This document shows positions 24,212-33,233 of a stretch of 64,000 nucleotides of DNA, one piece after another. This stretch comes from Ruminococcaceae bacterium UBA5406 (GTDB lineage Bacteria; Bacillota; Clostridia; Oscillospirales; Acutalibacteraceae), in NCBI GenBank assembly GCA_002407675.1, contig DHNW01000030.1, forward strand, positions 1 to 64,000. Direction: 5' to 3'. Position 1 is the first letter of the stretch. Every line of letters starts with the position of its first letter. A model generated the notes under the pieces. That model worked only from the letters and a program-made list of their open reading frames with translations, did not search any database and had not been told where the DNA came from. A program made the position numbers and the translations under genes.

Positions 24212-24673
24212 ATGCAGGAAAATTACCTGATTTCGATCCGCGGACGGCAGAAAATCGACGACGAGGTCGGTGAGATCGAGCTGACCACGCTGGGATCTTA
24301 TGTAAAACGCGGCGGCAGCCGGTATATTGTTTATAAAGAATATACTTCGGACGACGGTCACAAAACCCGCACGTCCGTTCTAAAAATAGACGGAAGAAAG
24401 TGCCTAACGCTGATCCGGAACGGCGGCGACAACACGCGGCTGATTCTGGAAAACGGAAGGCGGCACCTGTGCCAGTATGACACGGGGTACGGCAGCATGA
24501 TGGTCGGAATCTTTACCAACCGGCTTGATTCAGATCTGGGCGACACGGGCGGAAACCTAAACGTAAGTTATACGCTTGATATCAACTCCTCCCTTTCCAG
24601 CCTAAACGAACTTTCTATCACCGTCAAGGAGGCAAAAAACAGCGATGTCCAAAATCGAACTGCAAGCAACTGA
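24212..24673 (+). CDS. DUF1934 (YwiB-like) beta-barrel protein
   Basis: 153 residues from ATG 24212 after AAGGAG. Strand-rich, calycin-like composition: ISIRGRQKIDDEVGEIELTTLGSYVKRGGSRYIVYKEY, then LILENGRRHLCQYDTGYGSMMVGIFTNRL. DUF1934 genes commonly sit just before argS in Firmicutes, as here with a 29-base overlap. Function unknown; a small lipocalin-like binding role is the usual guess for the family. Confidence 0.8.
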   Translation: MQENYLISIRGRQKIDDEVGEIELTTLGSYVKRGGSRYIVYKEYTSDDGHKTRTSVLKIDGRKCLTLIRNGGDNTRLILENGRRHLCQYDTGYGSMMVGIFTNRLDSDLGDTGGNLNVSYTLDINSSLSSLNELSITVKEAKNSDVQNRTASN

Positions 24674-26339
24674 TCGTTTAAAACAAACCATAACATCCAC
24701 CCTGCGCCGCTGTATGGAAACCGGGAGCCTGCCCAAAGCGGACCTTCCCGATTTCACCGTTGAAATTCCTGCGGATCATACGCGCGGCGACCGGGCTTCC
24801 AACGCGGCAATGGCCTGTGCAAAAGCATTCCGCATGCCGCCCCGCAAAATTGCGCAGGCTGTCGCAGATCATATTCATCTTGAGGGGACGTATTTTGACC
24901 GGGTGGAAATCGCCGGTCCGGGTTTTCTGAATTTCTTTTTCAGCGGTCGGTTTTACACCGACGTGGTGAAAGAGATTCTGCATCTGGGTTCCGAATACGG
25001 GCGCAGCGACTGGGGCAAAAAACAAAAGGTTATGGTAGAATTTGTATCTGCCAATCCCACCGGACCTATGCACATGGGCAACGCTCGGGGCGGAGCCCTG
25101 GGCGACTGCCTCGCCTCTGTGCTGGACGCAGCTGGATTTGACGTCAGCCGTGAATTTTACGTAAATGATGCGGGAAATCAGATTATAAAATTCGGGCGGT
25201 CTCTGTCTGCACGCTATCTTCAGATTTTCCAGGGCGAAGACGCCGTGGAATTTCCGGAAGACGGATACCATGGGGACGACATCAAGGAGCGGGCCGCCGA
25301 ATTTGCTAAAATACATGGAGACAAATATGTGAACTCCCCGGCGGAAGAACGCGAAAAAGCTCTTGTCGATTACACTCTTCCCAGAAATATTCAAAAAATG
25401 AAATCCGACCTTGAAAAGTATCGCATCCGGTATGACACCTGGTTCCTGGAAAGCACTCTGCACAAAGACGGAGAATTGGACGAAACCATCCAGATCCTGA
25501 AGGATCGCGGCATGACATACGAAAATGACGGCGCGCTGTGGTACCGGGCAACGGCGCAGGGGGCGGAGAAGGATGAAGTGCTGATCCGCCGGAACGGAAC
25601 ACCGACCTATTTTGCTGCGGATATTGCCTATCACCGGAACAAGTTTGTGAAACGCGGATTCGACCGTGTAATTGACGTGTGGGGTGCGGATCATCATGGG
25701 CACGTTGCCCGCATGAAAGGTGCTATGGATGCTATTGGGCTGGACGGCAGCAAGCTGGACGTCGTTCTGATTCAGCTGGTGCGGCTGGTGCGCGGGGGTG
25801 AAATCGTCCGCATGAGCAAACGCACGGGCAAGGCGATTCAGCTCGCCGACCTGCTGGATGAGGTACCTGTGGATGCAGCCCGATTCTATTTTAATCTGCG
25901 TGAGGCGACTTCACAGATGGATTTCGACCTGGATCTCGCGGTAAAGCAGGATTCACAGAATCCAGTTTATTACGTTCAGTATGCACACGCACGTATTTGC
26001 AGCATCCTAAAAAAGCTGGCTGCCGAGGGAATCCATCCCCGGGACTGCACGGACGGGGAACTGGCCCTGCTGACTGCGCCGGAGGAACGCGAATTAATCC
26101 GCCACCTTTCGGTTTATACATCGGAAATCATTTCTTCCGCACGCGATTATGATCCAGCCCGCATGATGCGCTATGTCATTACACTTGCAACTCTCTTTCA
26201 TAAATTTTACGCGGCATGCCGCGTAAAAGGTGAAAATGAGAGCCTGACGGCGGCGCGTCTGTCCCTCTGCCGTGCCACTTCAACGGTGCTGGAAAATGCG
26301 CTTTCCATGTTTAAGATCACAGCTCCGGAAAGCATGTAG
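24645..26339 (+). CDS. argS: arginyl-tRNA synthetase
   Basis: 564 residues. Class I synthetase charging tRNA-Arg. The HIGH motif appears as HMGN at 143-146 (SANPTGPMHMGNARGG), the KMSKS region as RMSKRTGKAIQLADLLDEV, and the C-terminal DALR anticodon-binding domain includes YVQYAHARICSIL and ends TAPESM. Length is normal. GGAGG lies eleven bases before the ATG, inside the DUF1934 gene, so the two are coupled. Confidence 0.97.
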   Translation: MSKIELQATDRLKQTITSTLRRCMETGSLPKADLPDFTVEIPADHTRGDRASNAAMACAKAFRMPPRKIAQAVADHIHLEGTYFDRVEIAGPGFLNFFFSGRFYTDVVKEILHLGSEYGRSDWGKKQKVMVEFVSANPTGPMHMGNARGGALGDCLASVLDAAGFDVSREFYVNDAGNQIIKFGRSLSARYLQIFQGEDAVEFPEDGYHGDDIKERAAEFAKIHGDKYVNSPAEEREKALVDYTLPRNIQKMKSDLEKYRIRYDTWFLESTLHKDGELDETIQILKDRGMTYENDGALWYRATAQGAEKDEVLIRRNGTPTYFAADIAYHRNKFVKRGFDRVIDVWGADHHGHVARMKGAMDAIGLDGSKLDVVLIQLVRLVRGGEIVRMSKRTGKAIQLADLLDEVPVDAARFYFNLREATSQMDFDLDLAVKQDSQNPVYYVQYAHARICSILKKLAAEGIHPRDCTDGELALLTAPEERELIRHLSVYTSEIISSARDYDPARMMRYVITLATLFHKFYAACRVKGENESLTAARLSLCRATSTVLENALSMFKITAPESM

Positions 26340-26370
26340 CCGAACCGAATCCTTTGATTGCAGGTGTTGA

Positions 26371-27525
26371 ATGATCATGGATTTTTCTTTTCCGTTCCCT
26401 TTTCTGTTTGCCTGTCCAGCAAACGGCCGGCTGCCAGACAGCTTTTCAGGGTTTTCACAGCTTACAGCTGATTTTGTAAAGGCGGGCATTGATGCTGTCT
26501 GTGCACCGACTCTGACGGCAAACCGCGCCTGGCTGGCGGCTTCGGCACCGGGAAACGATCCGGAAACACTGAACGCCAAGCTGATGGGGGCGGTCCGTAA
26601 AGCCGCCGGAAACTGCCCGGCAGGCGGTCTTCTCGGCCCCACGGGGATGTTTGTTCCCCCTTTTGGAGAAGACGATTTCAACGCGATTTACTCCGTGTAC
26701 CGTGAACAGGTGCTGGCGCTGAAAAAAGCCGGTGCTGATTTTCTGCTGCTGGATCGGCAAAACTCTCTGGCGGATATGCGCGCCGCGCTTCTGGCAGCGA
26801 GGAACACGGGTCTGCCGGTGCTGATCTGCCTTTCTGTTGATGGCAGCGGACACACATTGACAGGGGGAGACTTTCTCCCTGCCTTGATTACCTTACAGGC
26901 CATGGGAGCCAGCGCGATCGGCCTTTCCGGAGATCCGGAAAACGGAATCCTGCTGGAAAATATCCGGGCAGCCTCCGCCCACGCATCTGCTCCTCTCGTC
27001 TTTCTTGCCGACACGGATTCCCAAAAAACTTCCGGCCAGTTTGCAGAAGCGGCCAAACCGCTGATACAGGCAGGTGTACGGCTGTTTGGCGCAGGGCGCA
27101 ACACGGATCCAGAAGACATCCGCGCCTTAAAAAACGTCCTGAAAAAAAACGGCCCGCCGAAAATTCGCAAAGAGCCGGACTGTTATGCCGCCGCCATTGA
27201 ACGCGAAGCTTTTTTCCTTGGCAGCGATCTCGTTTTCAGCCAACCGATTGAGTGTACAAGCGCCCTGGAAGACGATTTGATTGACCTCGACGATGAACAG
27301 GTAAATACCGCCCTGGTGAAAATATCCAGCATAGACGACGCTGTTCTTCTTGCAGAAAGCAGCTCTATGACAAAACTGCCCGTTGCGGTCTGCGCTGAAA
27401 ATCCGTCCGTACTGGAAGCGGCTTTGCGCTATTTTCAAGGCAGGTTGATTGTTGACTCCAGAAGTGCGATTGAACCGGAAGTTCTGGAACCGCTGACGGC
27501 AAAATACGGGGCTATCCTCTATTAA
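26371..27525 (+). CDS. homocysteine S-methyltransferase-like protein lacking the zinc cysteines
   Basis: 384 residues. Residues ~15-255 follow the homocysteine-binding TIM barrel of MetH (GLLGPTGMF near 87, VLICLSVDGSGHTLTGGDF at ~150-168, GASAIGLSG, then PEDIRALKNVL). All three zinc-ligand cysteines are replaced: the one in the 'GVNCS' strand is G187, and the 'GGCCG' pair is G242-R243. The last ~110 residues resemble the start of a pterin-binding domain (PSVLEAALRYFQGRLIVDSRS) but stop early. No cobalamin domain. It is therefore unlikely to bind homocysteine by zinc. Placed 31 bases after argS. The ribosome site is weak, so the start (M1 or M3) is uncertain. Confidence 0.75.
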   Translation: MIMDFSFPFPFLFACPANGRLPDSFSGFSQLTADFVKAGIDAVCAPTLTANRAWLAASAPGNDPETLNAKLMGAVRKAAGNCPAGGLLGPTGMFVPPFGEDDFNAIYSVYREQVLALKKAGADFLLLDRQNSLADMRAALLAARNTGLPVLICLSVDGSGHTLTGGDFLPALITLQAMGASAIGLSGDPENGILLENIRAASAHASAPLVFLADTDSQKTSGQFAEAAKPLIQAGVRLFGAGRNTDPEDIRALKNVLKKNGPPKIRKEPDCYAAAIEREAFFLGSDLVFSQPIECTSALEDDLIDLDDEQVNTALVKISSIDDAVLLAESSSMTKLPVAVCAENPSVLEAALRYFQGRLIVDSRSAIEPEVLEPLTAKYGAILY

Positions 27526-27536
27526 CGGATTAACGG

Positions 27537-27770
27537 CTAACGATGGATTTCCCGACTATTTTCTATGCGGTCCGGCGGGACATTATCCTCCTCTGGGTTC
27601 TCATCCCATCCCTGAAAACCGATGGCGATTGCCGCAAGTGCAAGAAAGCAGGCAACAACGGCTGTTGTAAGCGCCCACCGGGTAATCCCGAATGGGCCGA
27701 TTACCATGGAAATCAGCATCAGAATAAAACCGATATCAAACAGTAGGAGCGCCAGTCTTTCATCACTCAT
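27537..27770 (-). CDS. small two-helix membrane protein
   Basis: 77 residues from the ATG at 27770, which overlaps the ksgA stop (ATGAGTGA), so it is translationally coupled. A start seven codons earlier inside ksgA is possible. Two membrane segments are visible (LLLFDIGFILMLISMVIG and TTAVVACFLALAAIAIGF), followed by an acidic tail (NPEEDNVPPDRIENS). Unknown function. Confidence 0.65.
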   Translation of the reverse strand: MSDERLALLLFDIGFILMLISMVIGPFGITRWALTTAVVACFLALAAIAIGFQGWDENPEEDNVPPDRIENSREIHR

Positions 27771-28635
27771 TTTTTTGATCTTCTTTCTCATTCAGGATGC
27801 AGGTAAGTTCCGCAAACTGCGCCATAGTCAGCTGTTCCGCCCGTGCCGCCGGCATTGCGCCGGCTTTCCGGATGGCTGCCTCCACCTCTTCTTTCGGAAG
27901 GGCAAGGCCCTTTGAAATGGAATTCACGGCCGTTTTGCGCCGCTGTGCGAAAGCTGCTTTGACCAGTGCAAAAAATGCTTTCTCACTGGATATCTTTACG
28001 GGAGGCTTTTTCCGAATTTTCAGCTGTATGACGGCGGAGTCCACATTGGGACTCGGGTAAAAAGAGGAACGCGGAACCGAAAACAGGATTTTGGGCTCTG
28101 AATAATACCAAACTGCTACGCTGACCGCACCGCAGGCCCTTTCCCCCGGTTCGGCGCAGAGCCGCTCAGCGGCCTCCTGCTGCACCATAACCGTCAGGCT
28201 GGAAACGGGAAGTTTCTCTTCCAAAAAACGCATCACCACGGGTGAAGTGATATAATAGGGCAGATTGGCGCAAACCGCCACATTCATATCTGCAAATTCT
28301 TCCCGGATCAGTTTTTGCAGGTCCATTTTCAGGATATCACCCCAGATAATCCGGACATTATGGCAGCCGGCCAGCGTTTCCTGCAAAACCGGTTCCAGGC
28401 TGCGATCCAACTCTACCGATACGACCTTTTGGACACAGGCGGCAAGTTCCTGCGTCAGGACGCCGATCCCCGGCCCAATTTCCAAAACACCGGAATCTTT
28501 ATTCGCATCGCAAAGGGAAGCCATACGGGGGCACACAGTGGAATCGACCAGAAAATTCTGCCCAAGCGTCCGGGAAAAATGAAACCCGTGCCGGGAAAGC
28601 ACAGCACGGACTGTAGTTAGGTCGGATAAATCCAT
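27763..28635 (-). CDS. rsmA: 16S rRNA (adenine1518/1519-N6,N6) dimethyltransferase
   Basis: 290 residues, also called KsgA. Dimethylates two adenines near the 3' end of 16S rRNA. SAM motifs: LGQNFLVD (~24), VLEIGPGIGVLTQEL, VSVELD, and the catalytic NLPYYI. A C-terminal helical domain (FALVKAAFAQRRKTAVNSI) is present. ATG 28635 is divergent from the dCMP deaminase gene. Confidence 0.96.
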   Translation of the reverse strand: MDLSDLTTVRAVLSRHGFHFSRTLGQNFLVDSTVCPRMASLCDANKDSGVLEIGPGIGVLTQELAACVQKVVSVELDRSLEPVLQETLAGCHNVRIIWGDILKMDLQKLIREEFADMNVAVCANLPYYITSPVVMRFLEEKLPVSSLTVMVQQEAAERLCAEPGERACGAVSVAVWYYSEPKILFSVPRSSFYPSPNVDSAVIQLKIRKKPPVKISSEKAFFALVKAAFAQRRKTAVNSISKGLALPKEEVEAAIRKAGAMPAARAEQLTMAQFAELTCILNEKEDQKNE

Positions 28636-28739
28636 TGTGAAAATCCTCGTTTCTTAATTTCTTTATGCAATAGACAGTATAGCATATCCAGACGGAGAAT
28701 TCTATCCTTCGCCGATAAAGCCCTGAGGAGGGACGAAAA

Positions 28740-29228
28740 ATGCAACGTACAGACAAAACCAATTATTACCTGGATATTGCCGAAACCGTTTCAGAACGCG
28801 GCACCTGCCTGCGCCGCAATTTTGGGGCAATCATCGTCAACCACGATGAAATCGTATCCTCCGGTTATACCGGAGCGCCGCGCGGGCGGAAAAACTGCCT
28901 TGATCTCGGGTACTGTGTCCGCGAAACGCTTGGCATACCGCGCGGAGAACGTTATGAGCTCTGCCGTTCCGTACATGCGGAAATGAATGCCATTATCAGC
29001 GCGGCAAGAAACGATATGATCGGCGCAACACTTTATCTTGTCGGTAAAGAGGCTAAAAACGGAGATTATGTTTCCAACCCCGCACCGTGTTCCATGTGCA
29101 AGCGCCTGATTATCAACGCCGGTATCCAAAAAGTGATTGCACGCACCAGCAAAGCGAATTTTACCGTTACTGCCGTTGACAGCTGGGTCCAGAACGACGA
29201 ATCCCTTACCGGAAAATTCGGTTACTAA
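28740..29228 (+). CDS. deoxycytidylate deaminase (ComE-like)
   Basis: 162 residues after GGAGG. Zinc deaminase converting dCMP to dUMP for thymidylate synthesis. HAEMNAI (His ligand and catalytic Glu) and PCSMCKRLI (two Cys ligands) are intact. The N-terminal segment GTCLRRNFGAIIVNHDEIVSSGYTGAPRG is typical of this subgroup. Monocistronic, ending at a terminator. Confidence 0.93.
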   Translation: MQRTDKTNYYLDIAETVSERGTCLRRNFGAIIVNHDEIVSSGYTGAPRGRKNCLDLGYCVRETLGIPRGERYELCRSVHAEMNAIISAARNDMIGATLYLVGKEAKNGDYVSNPAPCSMCKRLIINAGIQKVIARTSKANFTVTAVDSWVQNDESLTGKFGY

Positions 29229-29234
29229 TACGGA

Positions 29235-29285
29235 AAAAAACACGCGTTGACCGGCAGCCAAAAGCCGTTTCAAGGCGTGTTTTCT
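29235..29285. terminator. terminator between dCMP deaminase and the glutamate synthase cluster
   Basis: Long imperfect hairpin with outer stem ACACGC..TTGA / TTCAA..GCGTGT and inner GGC/GCC, A-run on the left and T-rich on the right. Serves convergent genes. Confidence 0.7.
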
Positions 29286-29327
29286 TGTTGTTTTTGTGCA
29301 GTTGCCGTCATCCGTTCCTGAGGAGGT

Positions 29328-30053
29328 TCAGTTAAACGTATAAAGTTCCTTATAGGGATTGCTGCTGTTTGGAGTTATGACGAAAAACGGCCTAGAAAGG
29401 ATCTCCTTTTTAGAAATAGAAAAAGCCCGGCAGAACTGATCCAAAAAGCCGCTGACGGCGGCCATGTCTTCCGCTGTGGCCTTCGCAGCATTAACCTGCT
29501 TCGGGAGATCGGCAGGAAGCTCCTCACACCGGAGATACAGGCGGCCGCCGTGCATCCCCGTGCAGGAGAGGTTGCCCACAGGCACCTGGCGGGAACTGTT
29601 CAGCCCAAGCACAATAATGGTTCCTCCCGCCTGGTATTCCCCGAGGAAACTTCCTGTTTCGCCGCCGATAATAATCAGCGGCTGTTTTTCACGGTAGGCT
29701 TTCATGTGAATACCGACCCGGTAACCGGCGTTGCCCCGAACAAAAATTTTTCCGCCGCGCATGGAATAACCCGTTGCGTCACCGCTGGAACCTTCCACGA
29801 GAATCGTCCCGTCGTTCATGGTGTCTCCCGTCTGATCCTGCGCATTGCCCGTCACCCGGATAGCTCCGCCGTCCAGATAGCAGCCGAGGGCGTTGCCCGG
29901 CACTCCGTGAATCAGCAATTTTTTTTTGCTCATTCCGGCACCGATATATCTTTGCCCCATGCAGTTGTCAACCGTAATTTCCGGGTCCTTCTCTGCACGG
30001 ATCTCCTGATTGAGCTGCTTAAAGTACTTTCCCTGCGCGTCAATATGAGTCAT
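29328..30053 (-). CDS. glutamate synthase GXGXG (alpha-subunit C-terminal) domain protein
   Basis: 241 residues. The beta-helix of the glutamate synthase large subunit as a free-standing protein: repeated G-x-x-G-x-x-G turns (VPGNALGCYLDGGAIRVTGNAQDQTGDTMNDGTILVEGSSGDATGY; GGKIFVRGNAGYRVGIHMK). It helps form the ammonia channel between the glutaminase and the FMN site. Last gene of the cluster; its start overlaps the oxidoreductase by four bases. A domain-split GOGAT of this kind is known in archaea and some Clostridia. Confidence 0.88.
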   Translation of the reverse strand: MTHIDAQGKYFKQLNQEIRAEKDPEITVDNCMGQRYIGAGMSKKKLLIHGVPGNALGCYLDGGAIRVTGNAQDQTGDTMNDGTILVEGSSGDATGYSMRGGKIFVRGNAGYRVGIHMKAYREKQPLIIIGGETGSFLGEYQAGGTIIVLGLNSSRQVPVGNLSCTGMHGGRLYLRCEELPADLPKQVNAAKATAEDMAAVSGFLDQFCRAFSISKKEILSRPFFVITPNSSNPYKELYTFN

Positions 30054-31282
30054 GATTGGACGCCTCCCAGCATTTCTCTGCGCCGCTCCGCGGTAAACGC
30101 CATCAGCTGCGGTTTTTTCTTAATCAGTTCATAGTCGATCGAATCAAGCGGAGTCTGCTCCCGGATAAGGGACGTATAAATGCCCGCGCGGGCCACGTCG
30201 CCGATCAGGATATAGCCTTTGAGCAGACCGTCTTTCGAAACCAGCTTTTTGTAAGTCTTCTCCGTCTGCTCCGTCCACGCTTCCCCGTCATAACTGCCCG
30301 CGGTGATAATATGCAGGCCAAAAAAGCCAATGGCATTCATCGGGATAGCCTTGTCAAACGACTTCTCACCTCCGGCCATATTGATGCCTGCCGTTTCACC
30401 CTGCAGATAAGCATTGGGGAGAATCGCCAGCACCCGGCTGGAATTGGTTGTAATATCGCGGCATTCGCAGCAGTCGCCCGCTGCGTAAACATCCGGCAGG
30501 GATGTGGCAGAATGGCTGTCGATAACAATCCCGCGCCCGGTTTTACAGCCGATCTCCGCCGCAAGCTGCGTATTCGGCCGTACGCCGACCGCCAGAATCA
30601 GCACGTCGAACGGAACCTCTCCCCCGCTTTTCAGCCTGGCCAGGCCCGGATTAAAATGTTCCACACTGTCCCCAAGAATAAACCGAATTCCGAAAGATTC
30701 AATATACTTCTGCACCATAACTGAACCGGTTTCATCAAGGATGCTCGGCAGAATCCGGTTGGCAAGATCAACAACGGCGATGGAGCGCACCCGATTCCGA
30801 ATTCCTTCAGCGCACTTCAGGCCAATCAATCCCGCACCGACAATGAGGACACGGGATTCCTTCGTAAGTGCCGCTTCCAGCGCCTTCGCGTCGTCCAGTT
30901 TCATAAAAGTGAATTTCTTTTCCACCCTGTCCAAGCCATCCATCGGCGGAACAAACGGCCGGGAACCCGTGGCAAACAGCAGCCTTTCAAACGGCACTCG
31001 GCGCCCATCTGACAGAATAACTTCTTTTGCGGCACGGTTCACCTTCACGGCCCGAACGCCCAGAATCGTTTTGACACCGTTCTTCTCATAAAAATCGTCG
31101 GGACGATATTTCATCCGCTCTAAATCCGTTTTTCCATACAAAAGATACGAGATCAGCGGACGGGAGTAGACGGCATACGGCTCGTCAGAAATAACCGTGA
31201 CAGAGCCTTCAGGGTCGACGGAGCGGATACCTTCAATACAGCCGACCGCCGCCGCGGAATTGCCGATAATCACATACTTCAT
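30050..31282 (-). CDS. FAD/NAD(P)H-dependent oxidoreductase of the split glutamate synthase
   Basis: 410 residues. Two-dinucleotide-binding-domain flavoprotein: MKYVIIGNSAAAVGCIEGIR (FAD), SRVLIVGAGLIGLKCAEGI (NAD(P)H, ~residues 143-160), and LPDVYAAGDCCECRDI (FAD, C-terminal). It resembles NADH oxidase/nitrite reductase-like reductases and would feed electrons to the ferredoxin and FMN subunits. Overlaps both neighbours by four bases, so all subunits are made together. Confidence 0.9.
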   Translation of the reverse strand: MKYVIIGNSAAAVGCIEGIRSVDPEGSVTVISDEPYAVYSRPLISYLLYGKTDLERMKYRPDDFYEKNGVKTILGVRAVKVNRAAKEVILSDGRRVPFERLLFATGSRPFVPPMDGLDRVEKKFTFMKLDDAKALEAALTKESRVLIVGAGLIGLKCAEGIRNRVRSIAVVDLANRILPSILDETGSVMVQKYIESFGIRFILGDSVEHFNPGLARLKSGGEVPFDVLILAVGVRPNTQLAAEIGCKTGRGIVIDSHSATSLPDVYAAGDCCECRDITTNSSRVLAILPNAYLQGETAGINMAGGEKSFDKAIPMNAIGFFGLHIITAGSYDGEAWTEQTEKTYKKLVSKDGLLKGYILIGDVARAGIYTSLIREQTPLDSIDYELIKKKPQLMAFTAERRREMLGGVQS

Positions 31283-31719
31283 TCCGTTTCCCTCTCTTCA
31301 AACACAATCGCACCGTTTGGGCAGCCTTTTACACAGGCCGGTTCACCAAAACGGTTATTGGTGCAGAGTTCGCATTTCTGAATCACATAGCCGTCTGGGG
31401 CAGGGACAACTGCGCCGTAGGGACAAACCAAAATGCAGGTGTAACAGCCGACGCATTTGTCCTGATCACAGTGAATCACGCCGTCACGGACGCTTAAAGC
31501 GCCCGCAATACAGCTTTTTACACAAACAGGATCCTTACAGTGACGGCAGGAAACGGCAAAGCTGACCTGATTGTCGCCCTCGACCTGAATCCGCGGATGG
31601 ATGGTCACATCCTTAAGCGCTTTTACCATGTCGGTTTCTCCGGAATTGGCAAATGCGCAGTTGTATTCACATAAATGGCACCCCAGACACCATTTTTCAT
31701 TCACATAAACACGTTTCAT
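31279..31719 (-). CDS. 4Fe-4S ferredoxin subunit
   Basis: 146 residues from ATG 31719 (MKRVYVNEKWCLGCHLCEYNCAF), seven bases after GGGGGAG. Four [4Fe-4S] sets are visible: CLGCHLCEYNC, CRHCKDPVCVKSC, CVGCYTCILVCP and CELCTNNRFGEPACVKGCP. This is the HybA/DmsB-type layout of electron-transfer subunits. Between the FMN synthase subunit (four-base gap) and the NAD(P)H reductase, it links the two. Confidence 0.92.
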   Translation of the reverse strand: MKRVYVNEKWCLGCHLCEYNCAFANSGETDMVKALKDVTIHPRIQVEGDNQVSFAVSCRHCKDPVCVKSCIAGALSVRDGVIHCDQDKCVGCYTCILVCPYGAVVPAPDGYVIQKCELCTNNRFGEPACVKGCPNGAIVFEERETE

Positions 31720-31723
31720 CAGC

Positions 31724-33232
31724 TTACTCCCCCGCATGCTTGATGCCCAAAACCTCAAGCTCTTTTTCGTTCAGACCCACGCCGCGCAGCATCAGACGGT
31801 TGCCGCGGAGCGCTTCAATGGAATTGATTCCCATGCCGCCCATCATCTCCATAATTTCGTGCTGCCAGGCGGAAATCATGTTAACCAAACGTTTGTATCC
31901 GATATCCGGATTCAGGCGTTTTACAAGATCGGGACGCTGCGTCGCAATCCCCCAGTTGCACTTGCCCGTTTGGCAGGTCCGGCACAGATGGCAGCCAAGG
32001 GCAACCAGCGCGGCCGTTGCAATGTAGACGGCGTCTGCACCCAGGGCAATGGCCTTGATTACGTCTGCGGAGCTTCGGATCCCTCCGCCTACAATCAGCG
32101 AAACGTTATTGCGGATCTTCTCCTGGCGGAGCCGTTCATCCACCGAAGCCAAGGCCAGCTCAATGGGAATTCCGACATTGTCGCGGATTCGGGTTGGGGC
32201 CGCCCCTGTTCCGCCCCGGAAACCGTCGATGGCAATGATATCGGCTCCGCTGCGTGCAATACCGCTCGCGATGGCCGCCACATTATGCACCGCGGCAATT
32301 TTGACAATAATCGGCTTCTTGTATTCCGTCGCTTCTTTTAAGGAATAAACCAGCTGGCGCAGATCCTCAATAGAATAAATATCATGGTGCGGCGCGGGTG
32401 AAATGGCATCACTGCCCTCTGGAATCATCCTTGTGCGGGAAACGTCCCCGACGATTTTTGCACCTGGCAGATGACCGCCGATACCCGGCTTGGCGCCCTG
32501 CCCGATTTTGATCTCAATGGCTGCACCGGCTTCAAGATATTTTTTATGCACACCGAACCGGCCGGAAGCGACCTGAACGATTGTGTTGGGGCCATATTTG
32601 TAAAAATCCTCGTGCAGACCGCCCTCGCCGGTATTGTAATAGGTTCCCAGTTCCTGCGCCGCGCGTGCAAGGCTTTCGTGCGCGTTGTAACTGATAGAGC
32701 CGTAGCTCATAGCGGAAAAAAGAATGGGTACTTCCAGTTTCAGCTGCGGCGGAAGATTGTCTGTTTTGATGCCGCCATCCGCATTACGTTCAATTTTATC
32801 CGGCTTTTTTCCGAGAAAAGTCCGGGTCTCCATCGGCTCACGCAAAGGATCAATGGAAGGGTTTGTCACCTGTGAAGCGTTGAGAAGTATTTTGTCCCAG
32901 TAAACCGGGTACGGTTTGGGGTTCCCCATGGAAGAAAGCAGCATGCCTCCGGTTTCTGCCTGACGGTATATCTCCTCAATCGCCTCATTGCTCCACAGGG
33001 CATTTGTGCGGAATGTATCCGGATTTTTCACGATTTTCAATGCGTGAGTCGGGCAGAGCGAAACACAGCGGTGACAGTTGACACACTTTGACTCGTCGCT
33101 CTTCATTGTTCCCGTATCCGGATCAAAGGAATGGACTTCGTTGGCGCACTGGCGCTCGCAGACACGGCAGGCAATGCACCGCTGAGGGTCACGGATGACA
33201 TCATATTCCGGGACTGTATAGTTGATACCCAT
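31724..33232 (-). CDS. glutamate synthase FMN (synthase) subunit, archaeal type
   Basis: 502 residues. Converts 2-oxoglutarate plus ammonia to glutamate. The N-terminus is a ferredoxin domain (CIACRVCERQC, CVNCHRCVSLCP). The FMN barrel follows, with KIGQGAKPGIGGHLPGAKI, IIVKIAAVHNVAAIASGIARSGADIIAIDGFRGGTGAAPTRI and VGGGIRSSADVIKAIALGADAVYIATAAL. CHLCRTCQTGKCNWGIATQ supplies the 3Fe-4S ligands. No amidotransferase domain is fused; it is the separate gene one base upstream. Confidence 0.95.
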   Translation of the reverse strand: MGINYTVPEYDVIRDPQRCIACRVCERQCANEVHSFDPDTGTMKSDESKCVNCHRCVSLCPTHALKIVKNPDTFRTNALWSNEAIEEIYRQAETGGMLLSSMGNPKPYPVYWDKILLNASQVTNPSIDPLREPMETRTFLGKKPDKIERNADGGIKTDNLPPQLKLEVPILFSAMSYGSISYNAHESLARAAQELGTYYNTGEGGLHEDFYKYGPNTIVQVASGRFGVHKKYLEAGAAIEIKIGQGAKPGIGGHLPGAKIVGDVSRTRMIPEGSDAISPAPHHDIYSIEDLRQLVYSLKEATEYKKPIIVKIAAVHNVAAIASGIARSGADIIAIDGFRGGTGAAPTRIRDNVGIPIELALASVDERLRQEKIRNNVSLIVGGGIRSSADVIKAIALGADAVYIATAALVALGCHLCRTCQTGKCNWGIATQRPDLVKRLNPDIGYKRLVNMISAWQHEIMEMMGGMGINSIEALRGNRLMLRGVGLNEKELEVLGIKHAGE

Positions 33233-33233
33233 G

